Shown: positions 1-9,549, counted from the stretch's first letter. The stretch: 64,000 nucleotides of DNA from JAOUGY01 sp963785075 (GCA_963785075.1 CAWATW010000007.1:124001-188000); one strand, 5' to 3'. A program made the numbers and translations. Notes: generated by a model from the sequence alone, not told the origin.

Positions 1-668
1 GCGACGCATCGGGAAGGAGGGTGTTCGATGTCGAGAGGTACAGTCCGCCTCTGTCGTTGTTGATGGAGCACTGGGTGCCGCACTACGGGGCGTTCGCCAT
101 GAAGGTCCATCCGGGCGTCGACCACGAGCAGATCCCGAAGGCAGCCGAGGCGGAGTTCGTCTCTCTGGACGGTGATATGCGGGAAGCATGTCTCTGGATC
201 GGAGACTTTCGCTCCACCGAGCGCACGCGGGCAACCGTGTTGCCGTCGGGCGAGTCGATCACCGGTACCCCACTGGGTGTCGAGCCCGTCGAGGGTGAGA
301 TCTGCGCCTGGCTCTTCGAACCCGACGCCGCGGTCTTGCGGGCAGGCTTGGTCGGTGATCTCGCAATGATGTTGGGCCTCACGGCGCTCGACCGCACGAT
401 CGCCTATCTCAGCGGCCCCGACCAGATCGAGTCACCCTTCCTCGAAGGCCACGAGGTGGAGGAGGTGATGCCCTTCAACGGCAAGCGGATCAGGTCGTAC
501 CTGCGAGAGCGCAACGTCGGGCAGGTCACGGTGAAGAAGCGAGGCACGGCGGTCGACCCTGAAGCATTCCGCCGCGGACTCAAGTTGAGCGGAACGGAAC
601 GCCGGGTTGTGGTTCTGACGAGATCGAAAGGAAGACCGGTGGCCGTGATCTGTGTTTCTGGCCGGTGA
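1..668 (+). CDS. Class I SAM-dependent methyltransferase, C-terminal part with THUMP-like domain (5' end outside window)
   Basis: The frame is open from base 3 to the stop at 666-668, so the gene starts before the window. The visible 221 residues begin inside the catalytic domain: FDVERYSPPLSLL resembles the segment that follows the DPARR motif in this family. The last roughly 70 residues (VGQVTVKKRGTAVDPEAFRR) match the THUMP-like domain that ends these actinobacterial methyltransferases. The family is thought to modify RNA, but the substrate is not established and cannot be read here because the SAM-binding N-terminus is missing. An internal GTG at 21 could be mistaken for a start; the continuous upstream frame and homology make that unlikely. 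The gene converges on the next one with only four bases between stops. Confidence 0.75.
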   Translation, partial: DASGRRVFDVERYSPPLSLLMEHWVPHYGAFAMKVHPGVDHEQIPKAAEAEFVSLDGDMREACLWIGDFRSTERTRATVLPSGESITGTPLGVEPVEGEICAWLFEPDAAVLRAGLVGDLAMMLGLTALDRTIAYLSGPDQIESPFLEGHEVEEVMPFNGKRIRSYLRERNVGQVTVKKRGTAVDPEAFRRGLKLSGTERRVVVLTRSKGRPVAVICVSGR

Positions 669-672
669 TGGG

Positions 673-1545
673 TCAGAGTGGTCGGGCGAAGATCGTGCTC
701 GACGTCACAGCGAATCCGGCGTGCTCCAGCGCCGCCGTCATCCACGAGAGCCCAGGGCTCATGACGCGTGCACGCTCGACCCGCGATCCATCGGCGAGGT
801 CGAGAACGGCCCGCACCAGTCGCACGGCATCGAGGTCGGTTGTGGACAGCCACGGGATCGTCATCTCGCCCTTCTCATCGATGTCGACCATCGCCCACCC
901 CGACGGGCAATGCCACAGCCTTCGGCCGGTGGCAGCGGCAACGAGGTCCTCCGGCCGGAGCCTGCGGAAGTGCCAGCCTATGGGAAAGAGCTCCCTGGCC
1001 AGCCTGGCGGAGTCAGAAGACGCCCACGCCATCCAGGCCATGTCCGCCTCGGTGGCGCGACCCGGCGTCAGACGCTCCTCGCCCGGAACACGCCGACCCC
1101 CGTTGGTCTGCGGAACCACCTCGGATCCCATCTCGAGGACTCCCGTCACCCATGGCGCAACAGGGTGGTAGCCGATCTGCTCCACCTGCCGGCGTGCCGG
1201 TTCATTCCAGTCCTCGACCATGAGACGAGCGACCAGGGCGCCCTTTTGCGCCGCCCAGGCGCATCCTGCGTCGTTGAGGCTTCGACCGATGCCGAGCCTC
1301 CGATGGTCGGGGTGGACGCGTGCGCCATGCATCCACGCCTCGGTCGGTGACAGCAGCAGGGTTCGTGCGATCGCCACCGGGACATCAGAAGCATCGACCG
1401 ACACCAGCACGACGCCTCGATCATCTTCGAGCCAACCGAGGAACTGGTCCGTCACATAGTCGCCCCAATGGAACGTGTCCCTTGTGAACCGGGCGATCGC
1501 CGTCAGGTCTGCCGGGGTCGCCGCTCGGATCGAGAACGAGCTCAT
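673..1545 (-). CDS. GNAT family N-acetyltransferase
   Basis: This 290-residue protein begins MSSFSIRAATPADLTAIARF, a standard GNAT N-terminus. An acetyl-CoA-binding segment follows around residues 90-110 (VHPDHRRLGIGRSL), so the first half is a recognisable GNAT domain. The second half looks like a degenerate second GNAT-like lobe ending in VTSSTIFARPL. The ATG at 1545 was chosen because it overlaps the stop of the upstream histidine kinase as ATGA, which implies translational coupling; a longer frame upstream has no GNAT similarity. The acceptor substrate cannot be inferred. Co-transcription with a sensor kinase may mean that the two respond to the same signal, but that is speculation. Confidence 0.8.
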   Translation of the reverse strand: MSSFSIRAATPADLTAIARFTRDTFHWGDYVTDQFLGWLEDDRGVVLVSVDASDVPVAIARTLLLSPTEAWMHGARVHPDHRRLGIGRSLNDAGCAWAAQKGALVARLMVEDWNEPARRQVEQIGYHPVAPWVTGVLEMGSEVVPQTNGGRRVPGEERLTPGRATEADMAWMAWASSDSARLARELFPIGWHFRRLRPEDLVAAATGRRLWHCPSGWAMVDIDEKGEMTIPWLSTTDLDAVRLVRAVLDLADGSRVERARVMSPGLSWMTAALEHAGFAVTSSTIFARPL

Positions 1546-3047
1546 GGCGCCGCGGGCAGACTCAGGCGGAAGCGACTGCGTCCACCGGTGTGCTCGTAGC
1601 GCAAGGTCCCACCCATCAGGTGAGCGAGCTCCCGCGAGACGTTCAACCCGAGCCCCACCGATGCGACATGGCCGGCCGGGTCGGCGCGGACGAAAGGCTC
1701 GAAGATCTCGTCGCGCACATGTTCTGGGATCTCGGCGCCGTCGTCGGACACCTCGACGGTTGCCCAACCGCCTTCGGTCGCCGCCACGACGGCGACGTCG
1801 GTCCCGCCGTATCGAACGGCATTCGTGAGGAGGTTCCTGGCGATCTGGCGCACGCGGGCAGCGTCGGCGATTGCCGTCGCCTGGCCAGAGAGGGACACAC
1901 CGGGGGTTCGAAGGCTGTCGATGACTCTGGCGACCTCGATGGCGAGCTCTACCCGTTCTGTAGCCACGTGGAGCCCGACGGTTCGTCCTCGGGCGGCCAC
2001 GAGGAGATCCTCGACGATGGCCGACACCTCGCGGCTCTCGGCCGCGATCAGCCCCACCATCTCGCGGACCTCGTCGTCGCTCAGGTCGTTCCAGGAGTCG
2101 GCGATGACGGACGACAAGCCCATCACCGCCGTGAGTGGAGTTCGGACCTCGTGGGACACCGTGGCAACAAACCTATCGGTCTCGCGAACTACTCGCTCGA
2201 GGTTCCGGTGCGCTCGTACCTGCTCGGTCGTGTCCCTGATGAACACCACCTCCGACAAGTGGCCCTCTATCGCCAACGGAGCCGTGACGACGTCGACGTC
2301 GCGGACGGTCCCGTCCGGCCGGGTGATCTTGGAGTCCGCGGTGACGAGCTCACGGATGTCGGATCCCTGGACGTTCCGTGCCGGCCGCCCGATCAGATAC
2401 TCGGCCGCCGGATTTACCCGCGCCACCAATCCGTCGATGGTGACGAGCATCGGATCGTCGGAGCGCTCCATGAACGCCCACCAGCGGCGAGTCGAGTCTT
2501 CCACGCGGGCAGCCGCCAATCCGTATGTGACGAGAAGACGGCGCACTCCGGTGACGCCCGCGATGCCGATCACGATCGTCATGATGACGGCAGCGTACGT
2601 GTCCGCAGGCGCAGCGAGCATCGGCACGAACCGAGGGATGGCGAGGATGTCCTTTTCGATCAGCAACAGCGTCATCACTGCCGTCATCGCTACGGCTCCC
2701 ACCGGAACGATGGTCTTCGGAGGCTTGCCGATCGACAGTGTGAGCACAGCGACCCCGAGAGCGAGGCCCCCAAGGAGCAAGGAGTCGGCGATCAGCGCCA
2801 ATGCCAGGACGGCCAGCGCATCGAAGGCGACGGCGACCCAGAACATGATCCGTTCCAAGCGCCCACCGGGCACGGCAAAGACCAGACCTCCGAGGGCGAT
2901 GATGAGGGGTGCCGCCGGGTCATCGAGAAAGCCGGCCATGGTCGACGCGACGAGCATCGCAGCGGCAGCCCCGTACGCCATCAAACGTACCCGGATTCGC
3001 TGCCGCCGAATGCCGGCCGAGAGCGTGCCGATCACCGCCATTGTCAC
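1542..3047 (-). CDS. Membrane-bound PAS sensor histidine kinase
   Basis: This is a 501-residue sensor kinase. Residues about 20-170 are hydrophobic and form roughly five or six membrane segments with almost no extracytoplasmic domain. A PAS domain follows (about 185-290), then a HisKA domain with the H-box VSHEVRTPL (phospho-acceptor His299), then an ATPase domain with N-box RNLLTNAVRYGG and G-box VGLGLNVS. It should autophosphorylate and pass phosphate to a response regulator, but none is adjacent on this strand; the receiver protein at 7021 is one candidate. The start is GTG at 3047, with an ATG two codons later. No clear Shine-Dalgarno is visible. The ligand is unknown. Confidence 0.88.
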   Translation of the reverse strand: MTMAVIGTLSAGIRRQRIRVRLMAYGAAAAMLVASTMAGFLDDPAAPLIIALGGLVFAVPGGRLERIMFWVAVAFDALAVLALALIADSLLLGGLALGVAVLTLSIGKPPKTIVPVGAVAMTAVMTLLLIEKDILAIPRFVPMLAAPADTYAAVIMTIVIGIAGVTGVRRLLVTYGLAAARVEDSTRRWWAFMERSDDPMLVTIDGLVARVNPAAEYLIGRPARNVQGSDIRELVTADSKITRPDGTVRDVDVVTAPLAIEGHLSEVVFIRDTTEQVRAHRNLERVVRETDRFVATVSHEVRTPLTAVMGLSSVIADSWNDLSDDEVREMVGLIAAESREVSAIVEDLLVAARGRTVGLHVATERVELAIEVARVIDSLRTPGVSLSGQATAIADAARVRQIARNLLTNAVRYGGTDVAVVAATEGGWATVEVSDDGAEIPEHVRDEIFEPFVRADPAGHVASVGLGLNVSRELAHLMGGTLRYEHTGGRSRFRLSLPAAP

Positions 3048-3163
3048 CCGCAGGTTGAGCCCATCCGTGCCTCGGACTGGTGCAGATCGCGGACGGTTGC
3101 CCCCTACAGCTTCCCCGCGAACGGGCAGACCTTACCGTGCTGACGCGGCAGAATCCCAGCCGG

Positions 3164-4930
3164 CTACATCCGCTCGGGAATCTCGATTCCCAGGAGCGTC
3201 AACATCTGGTCGAGTTGCCTTCTCATGGTGTCCACGAGCAACAACCACGACCCGCGCTGTGCTGCGTCGGGCTCCGACATCACGTGGCACGCGTCGTAGA
3301 ACCTGTTGAAAGTCCCAGCCAGCTCGTAGGCATACTCCGCCATGTGATTCGGGGCCCGCTGAGAAACCGACCGGTCGAGGATCTCCGGGAACCGCATCAG
3401 CTCGAGGATCAGATCACGTTCGGCCGGGACCGAAGGTGCCGTCGGGTCACCTGCGACGAAACCTTGTGCTCGGGCTCGCGCCAGCAGCGATCCAGCTCGC
3501 GCCGCCACGTACTGGATGTACGGCCCGGTCCGACCGTGGAGCTGTGTGAATCGATCCAGGTCGAACGAGTAGTCGGAGGTTCGATGATTCGACAGCTCAC
3601 CATATTTGAGGGCGGCGAGCCCCACTCGGCGTGCGATCTCGGTTCGTTCGCTCTCGGAGTACTCCGTCGCAATCTTGGACTCGGCGAGGCGGGAACCAGC
3701 CCGATCGATCGCTTCGGCGATCGTCTCGCTCAGGCGAGGGATACCACCCTCTCTCGTCTTGAACGGGCGGCCATCTGGACCATTCACGGTGCCGTTTCCG
3801 GGATGCTCCAGGATGATGTCTTCGCCGGCGAGCCCACTCTTGCGCGCTGCCCTGAACAGCTGCTCGAAGTGCAGCGACTGCCGTTGGTCGACGAGGTAGA
3901 TGATCTCCTTGGCGGCCAGGTCCTGTACTCGCTCCTCGATCGTGGCGAGATCGGTCGTGGCGTAGGTGAACCCGCCCCGGGAGTTCACGAGCATCAGAGG
4001 CGGGATCTCCTTGGCGTCGTCCGGTTCTGCGACCGGGATGATGACTGCGCCGGCGCTCTCCATCGCCACGCCCGAGGCGAGCAGCCGATCGACCAGTGGA
4101 GCGATGCGCTCGTGAACCGATGCCTCCCCGAGCCAGAGATCGAAGTCGACTCCAAGAGCGTCGTAGACCGACTTCAAGGCCTCGACGGACACTGAGCGAA
4201 TGTGGTTCCACAGTGCCTGATATCCGGGGCGACCGTTCTGCAGCTCGACCGTCGCATTGCGGGCCTTGGCGGCAAAGTCGGGGTCGTCCTTGACCCTGGC
4301 CGCGGCGACGGGATACATCTCTTGAAGGTCGTCGATCGAAACCGGCGAGGTGTCGGGATAGCCGGCACTCAGGTCAGGATCGAAGTACGGGAGGTCGGGG
4401 CGACGATCGCAGATCTCGGCGATGAGCTGGCCCATGGGAGCGCCCCAGTCGCCAAGATGGACGTCTCCGATCGCGTCGTGGCCGACGAACCTGAGCATCC
4501 TCTTGAGGCTCTCGCCGATGAGAGCGGTTCGCAGGTGTCCGACATGGAGATCCTTGGCCACGTTGGCGCCGCCGTAATCGATGACGATTCGGTGAGGCTC
4601 ATTGGCCAGGACGACTCCGAACGAATCGTCGCCCGACAACGTCGCCAGGCGTTCTGCCAGAAATTCGTCTGTGACGTCGATGTTGATGAAGCCTGGGCCG
4701 GCGACTTCGACTCGACCGATGATCGGGTTGGCCGCGATCACCGACGCCACGTCGTTCGCGATGTCGCGGGGACTCCGTTTGGCGGCCTTGGCGGCCGCCA
4801 TCGATCCGTTGCACTGGAACTGCGCCAGCTCAGGACGCTGGGAGACGACCACTCCTCCAAGACTCGAGTCGAGACCGATTTCGGCGAAGGCGTCGCCAAC
4901 GAGCGTGGAGAGATCGGAGAGCAAGGACAT
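3164..4930 (-). CDS. argS: Arginyl-tRNA synthetase
   Basis: This class I aminoacyl-tRNA synthetase charges tRNA-Arg in the cytosol. The 588 residues match the family length. An N-terminal Add-1-type domain (about 1-100) precedes the HIGH motif variant HVGH (129-132). The KMSKS loop has the bacterial ArgS form FKTREGG. The all-alpha anticodon-binding domain ends with LGIEIPERM, a typical ArgS terminus. ATG 4930 was preferred over a GTG at 4957 because MSLLSDL fits family N-termini. A TACGCT -10-like element lies 9 nt upstream, consistent with a leaderless or nearly leaderless transcript. It is divergent from the kinase gene at 5084. Confidence 0.96.
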   Translation of the reverse strand: MSLLSDLSTLVGDAFAEIGLDSSLGGVVVSQRPELAQFQCNGSMAAAKAAKRSPRDIANDVASVIAANPIIGRVEVAGPGFINIDVTDEFLAERLATLSGDDSFGVVLANEPHRIVIDYGGANVAKDLHVGHLRTALIGESLKRMLRFVGHDAIGDVHLGDWGAPMGQLIAEICDRRPDLPYFDPDLSAGYPDTSPVSIDDLQEMYPVAAARVKDDPDFAAKARNATVELQNGRPGYQALWNHIRSVSVEALKSVYDALGVDFDLWLGEASVHERIAPLVDRLLASGVAMESAGAVIIPVAEPDDAKEIPPLMLVNSRGGFTYATTDLATIEERVQDLAAKEIIYLVDQRQSLHFEQLFRAARKSGLAGEDIILEHPGNGTVNGPDGRPFKTREGGIPRLSETIAEAIDRAGSRLAESKIATEYSESERTEIARRVGLAALKYGELSNHRTSDYSFDLDRFTQLHGRTGPYIQYVAARAGSLLARARAQGFVAGDPTAPSVPAERDLILELMRFPEILDRSVSQRAPNHMAEYAYELAGTFNRFYDACHVMSEPDAAQRGSWLLLVDTMRRQLDQMLTLLGIEIPERM

Positions 4931-5083
4931 GAAGGTCGCAGCGTAGACCGGCGGCACGATGTCGGGTCGGCCTCACCCGGCCGCACAGGCCAGAGACCGA
5001 AGACGGCGCCCGGCGTCGGTCCCAATGCTTGCCTCGATCTGTCTCGGGCCGACTGGTGTCTCGTGGAATTGACTCCTCTTCCG

Positions 5084-7024
5084 ATGTTGGAGGACGACGA
5101 ATCCGGGGCGCTGGCGATCCTCGGTGAGATCGTTCACGTTCAGCGCGAGTACATGCGCGAGGGCGATCCACAACGAATGTGGGACGAACTCCTGTCGGCG
5201 CTCATGCGTACGACGGCCAGCGGTGGCGGCTTCATCGGCGAGGTGGAGTGGAGCGCACGGGGTATACCGAGCCTCAACACGCGCTCCATCGCATGGAACG
5301 GCGAGTCCGGATCGACCGTCGCCCCACATCCTGACGTGGGCCTGTTGGTCTCTCGCATCATCGCCGAACAGGCACCCGTCATCGTGGATCTCGACGCGGC
5401 GTCGGCCGCCCAAGGCCGTGGGCCGCTCGGGCAGTTCCTCGGCTTGCCTCTCATGTCGTCTGACCGGCTCGTGGGCCTGGTCGGCCTCGCCTTTCCGGCC
5501 CAGCGTTACGGGGAGCATTGGGTCGAACGGCTGCAGCCGTTGCTCTCGGCCTGCGCGAGCATCGTCGAGTCACTCCAGGCAGCATCGGACCGGCACCGCC
5601 TGCTCGGCGAACTGGAGCGCACGGCGGGATTTCTCCAGGCGGTGATCAATGCCAGCTCGCACGGCATTCTCGTGATCAACCCGGAGGGCTACATCGAGAC
5701 TGCGAACCCGGCGGCCCACGACCTGCTCGACTCGCCGTCGGGTGCCCTGACGGGCCGCCCGGTCACCGACTTTGCGTCGGACACGTCGCTCAGGCAGAGC
5801 CGGGCCCTGATCAGGTGGGTGCTGCGCCACGGAGTCCCTGAGTCCGCCGGCCCCATGACGATGTCCATCAGGGGCTTCTCCGGCCTCGAGAAGCAGGTTG
5901 AGATCTCCGTCGGAGACATGAACCTGGATGGCGAACGACGTCTCGTGTTGTTGCTGCACGACATCTCGGAGCGGCTTCAGGCCCAAGCGGCGCTGGCTCG
6001 GGCAGCCGAGATCATCGACGCCACCCCCGATCTCATCCTGTGGGCGGATCTCGAGTGTCGTGTCGTCTACATGAACGAAGGGGGCCAGCAGATGCTCGGG
6101 CTCGGTCCCGGCCGGCGCTTCGAGGACATCACCATTCAGTCGCTGATGGCGGAGGACCCGGGTTCTTTCGACGTCGCCCTGGAGTCGGCTCGCGTGACGG
6201 GTGTGTGGCGGGGTGAGCTCGAGTTCGCCACGGTTGCAGGCGGCCGGGTGCCCGTGTCGGTGGTCGTCATCGCCGACGACGCCTACGTGGCAGTTCTCGC
6301 CAGAGACCTGACCGAGCGCTTCGAGATCGAACGTCTCAAGGAGTCCTTCGTGGCCAACGTGTCTCACGAGTTGAGAACGCCGCTGACGGCCGTCATCGGA
6401 TATCTGGAGCTGCTCGGCGAAGGAATTCTCGGCGAGCTGAATGAAGATCAAGCCGAGGCCATCGAAGTGATGGCGCGCAATGGCGATCGGCTGCTCGACC
6501 TCATCGGAGACATCCTTCTGATCGGATCGCTCGATGCCGGAAGCGACCTGATACGCAGGCCAATCGACATGGGTCGGGTCTTGCAGGGCGTGGTGACGTC
6601 GTTCGATTCGGTTCGCGAGCGGAAGTCGCTCGAGGTGGCCGTGGACTGCGAAGCGGATTGCATGGTGACCGGCGACGAAGGGGAGCTCAAGACGGTTGCG
6701 TCCAACATCGTGGGCAACGCTTTCAAGTTCACACCCGACGGGGGAAAGGTGTTGGTGTCGGTCAAGAAGACGTCGGACTCGGTCGTCGTCGAGGTTGCCG
6801 ACAGCGGGATCGGGATCTCCGAGGAAGACCTCGAGTACGTCTTCAAACGTTTCTACCGAGGATCACATGCTCGGACAAGCGAAATACAAGGCGCCGGCCT
6901 GGGGCTGGCGATCGTTCAAGGAGTGGTTCAGCGGCACGGAGGATCTGTCGATATCAGTTCGACGGTCGGAACCGGGACCACGGTGATGGTGGTGCTGCCG
7001 CCCGGACAGAAAGGCTCGGTATGA
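5084..7024 (+). CDS. Soluble GAF-PAS-PAS sensor histidine kinase
   Basis: This 646-residue kinase has no membrane segment. The order is a GAF-like domain (about 25-165), a PAS domain (about 183-300), a second PAS (about 305-415), HisKA with H-box VSHELRTPL (His428), and an ATPase domain with N-box NIVGNAFKFTPDG near residue 541, DSGIGI, and G-box GAGLGLAIV. It should sense a cytoplasmic cue. The start is uncertain: ATG 5084 is taken, but in-frame GTG 5063 and TTG 5069 also exist, and none has a strong ribosome site. Its TGA overlaps the ATG of the receiver gene (ATGA at 7021-7024), so the two are translationally coupled and are very likely cognate partners. Confidence 0.88.
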   Translation: MLEDDESGALAILGEIVHVQREYMREGDPQRMWDELLSALMRTTASGGGFIGEVEWSARGIPSLNTRSIAWNGESGSTVAPHPDVGLLVSRIIAEQAPVIVDLDAASAAQGRGPLGQFLGLPLMSSDRLVGLVGLAFPAQRYGEHWVERLQPLLSACASIVESLQAASDRHRLLGELERTAGFLQAVINASSHGILVINPEGYIETANPAAHDLLDSPSGALTGRPVTDFASDTSLRQSRALIRWVLRHGVPESAGPMTMSIRGFSGLEKQVEISVGDMNLDGERRLVLLLHDISERLQAQAALARAAEIIDATPDLILWADLECRVVYMNEGGQQMLGLGPGRRFEDITIQSLMAEDPGSFDVALESARVTGVWRGELEFATVAGGRVPVSVVVIADDAYVAVLARDLTERFEIERLKESFVANVSHELRTPLTAVIGYLELLGEGILGELNEDQAEAIEVMARNGDRLLDLIGDILLIGSLDAGSDLIRRPIDMGRVLQGVVTSFDSVRERKSLEVAVDCEADCMVTGDEGELKTVASNIVGNAFKFTPDGGKVLVSVKKTSDSVVVEVADSGIGISEEDLEYVFKRFYRGSHARTSEIQGAGLGLAIVQGVVQRHGGSVDISSTVGTGTTVMVVLPPGQKGSV

Positions 7025-7401
7025 GTTACAAGGTGTTGGTCGTCGACGACGATCCGGACGTGCGCCGATTGGTCGAGATGAAACTGAAGATCGAAGGTAT
7101 CAGCACCGAGTTGGCCTGCGATGGTGTCGACGCTCTCCAGCGGATGGATGAGCAGGTCTTCGACCTCGTGATCCTCGACATCATGATGCCCGAGATGGAT
7201 GGAATCGAAGCCTGCCGACGCCTCAGGGCCAATTCCGTATACGGCCGCGTCCCGGTGCTCATGCTGACGGCCCGAGCCCAGATCGCAGACATCGAGCGCG
7301 GCTTCGAAGCCGGGGCCACCGACTACATGGTCAAGCCCTTCAGCCCCCGAGAGCTGAGCGATCGCGTCGTAGGACTCCTCGACCGACGTGGGGCGGCGTG
7401 A
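7021..7401 (+). CDS. Single-domain response regulator (receiver only)
   Basis: The protein is 126 residues and consists only of a CheY-like receiver domain. The acidic pocket DDD lies near residues 9-11, the phospho-acceptor is Asp53 (VILDIMMPEMDG), the conserved Thr lies in LMLTARAQ and the conserved Lys in MVKPFSP. There is no DNA-binding or enzymatic output domain, so it must act through protein contacts or as a phosphate shuttle. It follows the GAF-PAS kinase with a 4-nt ATGA overlap, which makes that kinase the obvious phosphodonor. The stop is followed at once by the left arm of a long inverted repeat. Confidence 0.9.
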   Translation: MSYKVLVVDDDPDVRRLVEMKLKIEGISTELACDGVDALQRMDEQVFDLVILDIMMPEMDGIEACRRLRANSVYGRVPVLMLTARAQIADIERGFEAGATDYMVKPFSPRELSDRVVGLLDRRGAA

Positions 7402-7529
7402 GGTATCGAGTACGAAGTACTGAGTAGAAGGTACTGAGACTCGGCCGGCCTCGTGGCCGTGGCGGACCGCGTCAACGATGCCGTGGCGGCTCGCCAGTAC
7501 CTTGTACCCAGTACTTTGTATTCAGTACC
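7402..7529. repeat. Long imperfect inverted repeat built from GTACT words between convergent genes
   Basis: Two 35-base arms (7402-7436 and 7495-7529) are reverse complements at 29 of 35 positions and flank a 58-base GC-rich loop. Each arm has a 14-base period, as in GGTACTGAATACAA followed by AGTACTGGGTACAA. The left arm starts right after the stop of the receiver gene. The right arm contains the last Tyr codon and stop codon of the convergent E1 gene, so both 3' ends abut the repeat. Most mismatches are transitions, which would leave G-U pairs in one RNA strand. It may act as a bidirectional terminator or be a remnant of an expanding short-word repeat. No T-tract is present. Confidence 0.7.
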
Positions 7530-9549
7530 GAGCCAGCTCGAGCGCTCTCTCTGCGATGCCTTCCGCATTGGGATAGACCGCGTCTTCGAGTGACTGCGCG
7601 TATGGCATGGCCGGCAGATCCGGCAATGCGTACCGTTTGACGGGGGCGTCGAGCCAGGCGAAGGACTTGTCGGCGATCTGGGCCGCCACCTCTGCGCCGT
7701 AGCCACAGAATTCGTTGTCCTCGTGAACGATCAGCGCTCGACCCGTCTTGCGGACCGAGGCGTCGATCGTGGGCCAATCGAGCGGCTTCAGCGATCGCAG
7801 GTCGATCAACTCCGCCGAGACTCCTGCCCGGTCGAGCGTAGGCAGCGCCTGCGCTGCGAAGTGGGCCATGGCGCCATAGGTGATGATCGTCACGTCGGTC
7901 CCGGCTCGCCGTATGGCCGCCCGACCGAGTGGCACCCGGAAGTCGCCCCGGGGAAGCGGCCCCCGACCCAGCCGATACAGCTTCTTCGGTTCCAGGAACA
8001 GCACAGGATCGGGATCCTCGAAGGCCGACCACAAGAGCCCCTTGGCGTCGGCCGGCGTGGACGGAGTCACCACCTTGAGCCCGGGTACGTGAGCGTAGAA
8101 GGCCTCGATCGACTGTGAGTGGTACAAGGCGCCCCGGATCCCGCCCCCGTACGGGGTCCGTATGACCATCGGTAGCTTCCACGTCCCATTCGATCGGTAG
8201 TGCACCCTGGCGACCTCGGACACGATCTGGTCGAATGCCGGGTGGATGTAGTCGGCGAACTGGATTTCGGGGATCGGCTTCCAGCCGGCGGCGGCCATCC
8301 CAACCGCCACACCGATGATGGAGGCCTCGGCGAGGGGGCTGTTGAAGCAGCGTTCATCCCCGAACTTCTCGGTGAGTCGCTCCGTTGCCTTGAAGACGCC
8401 ACCCTTTCGCCCGCCGACATCCTCGCCGAACACCACGACGTCCGGATTGGCCTCCATGATCTCGTGGAGAGCCACGTTCACCGCGGTGATCATGTTGGTG
8501 TCTTCGCCTTCCAGTGCCGGCTCGACGGTCGTCGCCGGCTCCGAGGGCTCGACCACGCGGGCGTAGACATGGCTGATGGGGTCGTCAGGATCCTCGGAGC
8601 CCTCGGCCTCCGCCACGGCCTCGGACAGTTCGCCGTCGATCCTCTCGACGATCGCCCGTTCGTGGGTCTCGGACATGAGGCGCTCTTCGATCAGATACTG
8701 CTTCAGGGTGATCACCGGATCGTTGCGACGCCATTCGTCCACCTCGTCCCTGGTCCGGTACAGGCGGTCGTCGTCATCGGAGGTATGGGCGTAGTAGCGG
8801 TAGGTCTCGGCTTCGATGAGGGACGGACCTCCGCCGGCTCGGGCGCGGTCGACGGCATCCTTCATCGCACGGTAGACCTCGAGCGGATCATTTCCATCGA
8901 TCAGATATCCCGGGATCCCATAGCCGGGAGCCCTGTCTGCGATCCGTCCGGCGATCTCCTGGGTGGACGGCACGGATATCGCGTATCGGTTGTTCTCGAT
9001 GACGAAGATGATCGGCAGCCGGTGGATCCCGGCCCAGTTCATCGCCTCGTGCCAGTCGCCTTCGGACGTCGAACCTTCACCGCCGTATACCGCCACCACA
9101 GCCGTTTCGCCGCGGGTCATCAGGCCATGAGCGATGCCGACGGCGTGCGGGTACTGCGTGCCGATCGTGGACGACTGGGTGAACACGCGCCGAGACGGGT
9201 CCGACCAGTGATTCGGGAGCTGTCGACCGCCAGACATCGGGTCCGCCTTCTTGGCGAACGTGGCCAGGAAGATGTCGACCACAGAGATGCCCCATGCCAG
9301 AGCCACCCCCATGTCGCGGTAGTACGGCAGGACCCAGTCGGCTGTCCGATCGAGCGCCATGGCGCTGGCCACCTGCACAGCCTCGTGGCCGGAGGAACCC
9401 ACCACGAAGGGAACCCGACCCTGCCGGTTGAGCGCAAACATGCGGTCGTCGATCTTCCGCGCCATCAGCATCGACCGGTACATCTCGAGCACGTCGTCGT
9501 CGGACAGGCCAAGGTCCTGGTGGTGCAGTTCCCGCTTCATCCACTCCAT
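7522..9549 (-). CDS. Branched-chain 2-oxoacid (or pyruvate-type) dehydrogenase E1, fused alpha and beta subunits
   Basis: This 675-residue protein joins E1 alpha (about 1-330) and E1 beta (about 350-675) in one chain. The alpha half carries the thiamine diphosphate motif GGEGSTSEGDWHEAMNWAG ending in ENN. The beta half starts ITAVNVALHEIMEANPDVVV and contains GEDVGG and the transketolase-type C-terminal domain. E1 decarboxylates a 2-oxoacid and acylates lipoyl E2. The next gene upstream is Leu/Val dehydrogenase, which makes branched-chain 2-oxoacids, so that substrate class is favoured; a pyruvate role cannot be excluded. No E2 or E3 gene is nearby. ATG 9549 is chosen, 25 nt after the upstream stop with GGGAG before it; GTG 9618 and ATG 9540 are alternatives. 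Confidence 0.88.
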   Translation of the reverse strand: MEWMKRELHHQDLGLSDDDVLEMYRSMLMARKIDDRMFALNRQGRVPFVVGSSGHEAVQVASAMALDRTADWVLPYYRDMGVALAWGISVVDIFLATFAKKADPMSGGRQLPNHWSDPSRRVFTQSSTIGTQYPHAVGIAHGLMTRGETAVVAVYGGEGSTSEGDWHEAMNWAGIHRLPIIFVIENNRYAISVPSTQEIAGRIADRAPGYGIPGYLIDGNDPLEVYRAMKDAVDRARAGGGPSLIEAETYRYYAHTSDDDDRLYRTRDEVDEWRRNDPVITLKQYLIEERLMSETHERAIVERIDGELSEAVAEAEGSEDPDDPISHVYARVVEPSEPATTVEPALEGEDTNMITAVNVALHEIMEANPDVVVFGEDVGGRKGGVFKATERLTEKFGDERCFNSPLAEASIIGVAVGMAAAGWKPIPEIQFADYIHPAFDQIVSEVARVHYRSNGTWKLPMVIRTPYGGGIRGALYHSQSIEAFYAHVPGLKVVTPSTPADAKGLLWSAFEDPDPVLFLEPKKLYRLGRGPLPRGDFRVPLGRAAIRRAGTDVTIITYGAMAHFAAQALPTLDRAGVSAELIDLRSLKPLDWPTIDASVRKTGRALIVHEDNEFCGYGAEVAAQIADKSFAWLDAPVKRYALPDLPAMPYAQSLEDAVYPNAEGIAERALELARY

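Noticed and set aside
4202..5083. Long N-terminal extension of the GAF-PAS kinase over argS
   Set aside because: It is antisense to argS, whose motifs and full length are clear; kinase domain similarity begins after 5084.
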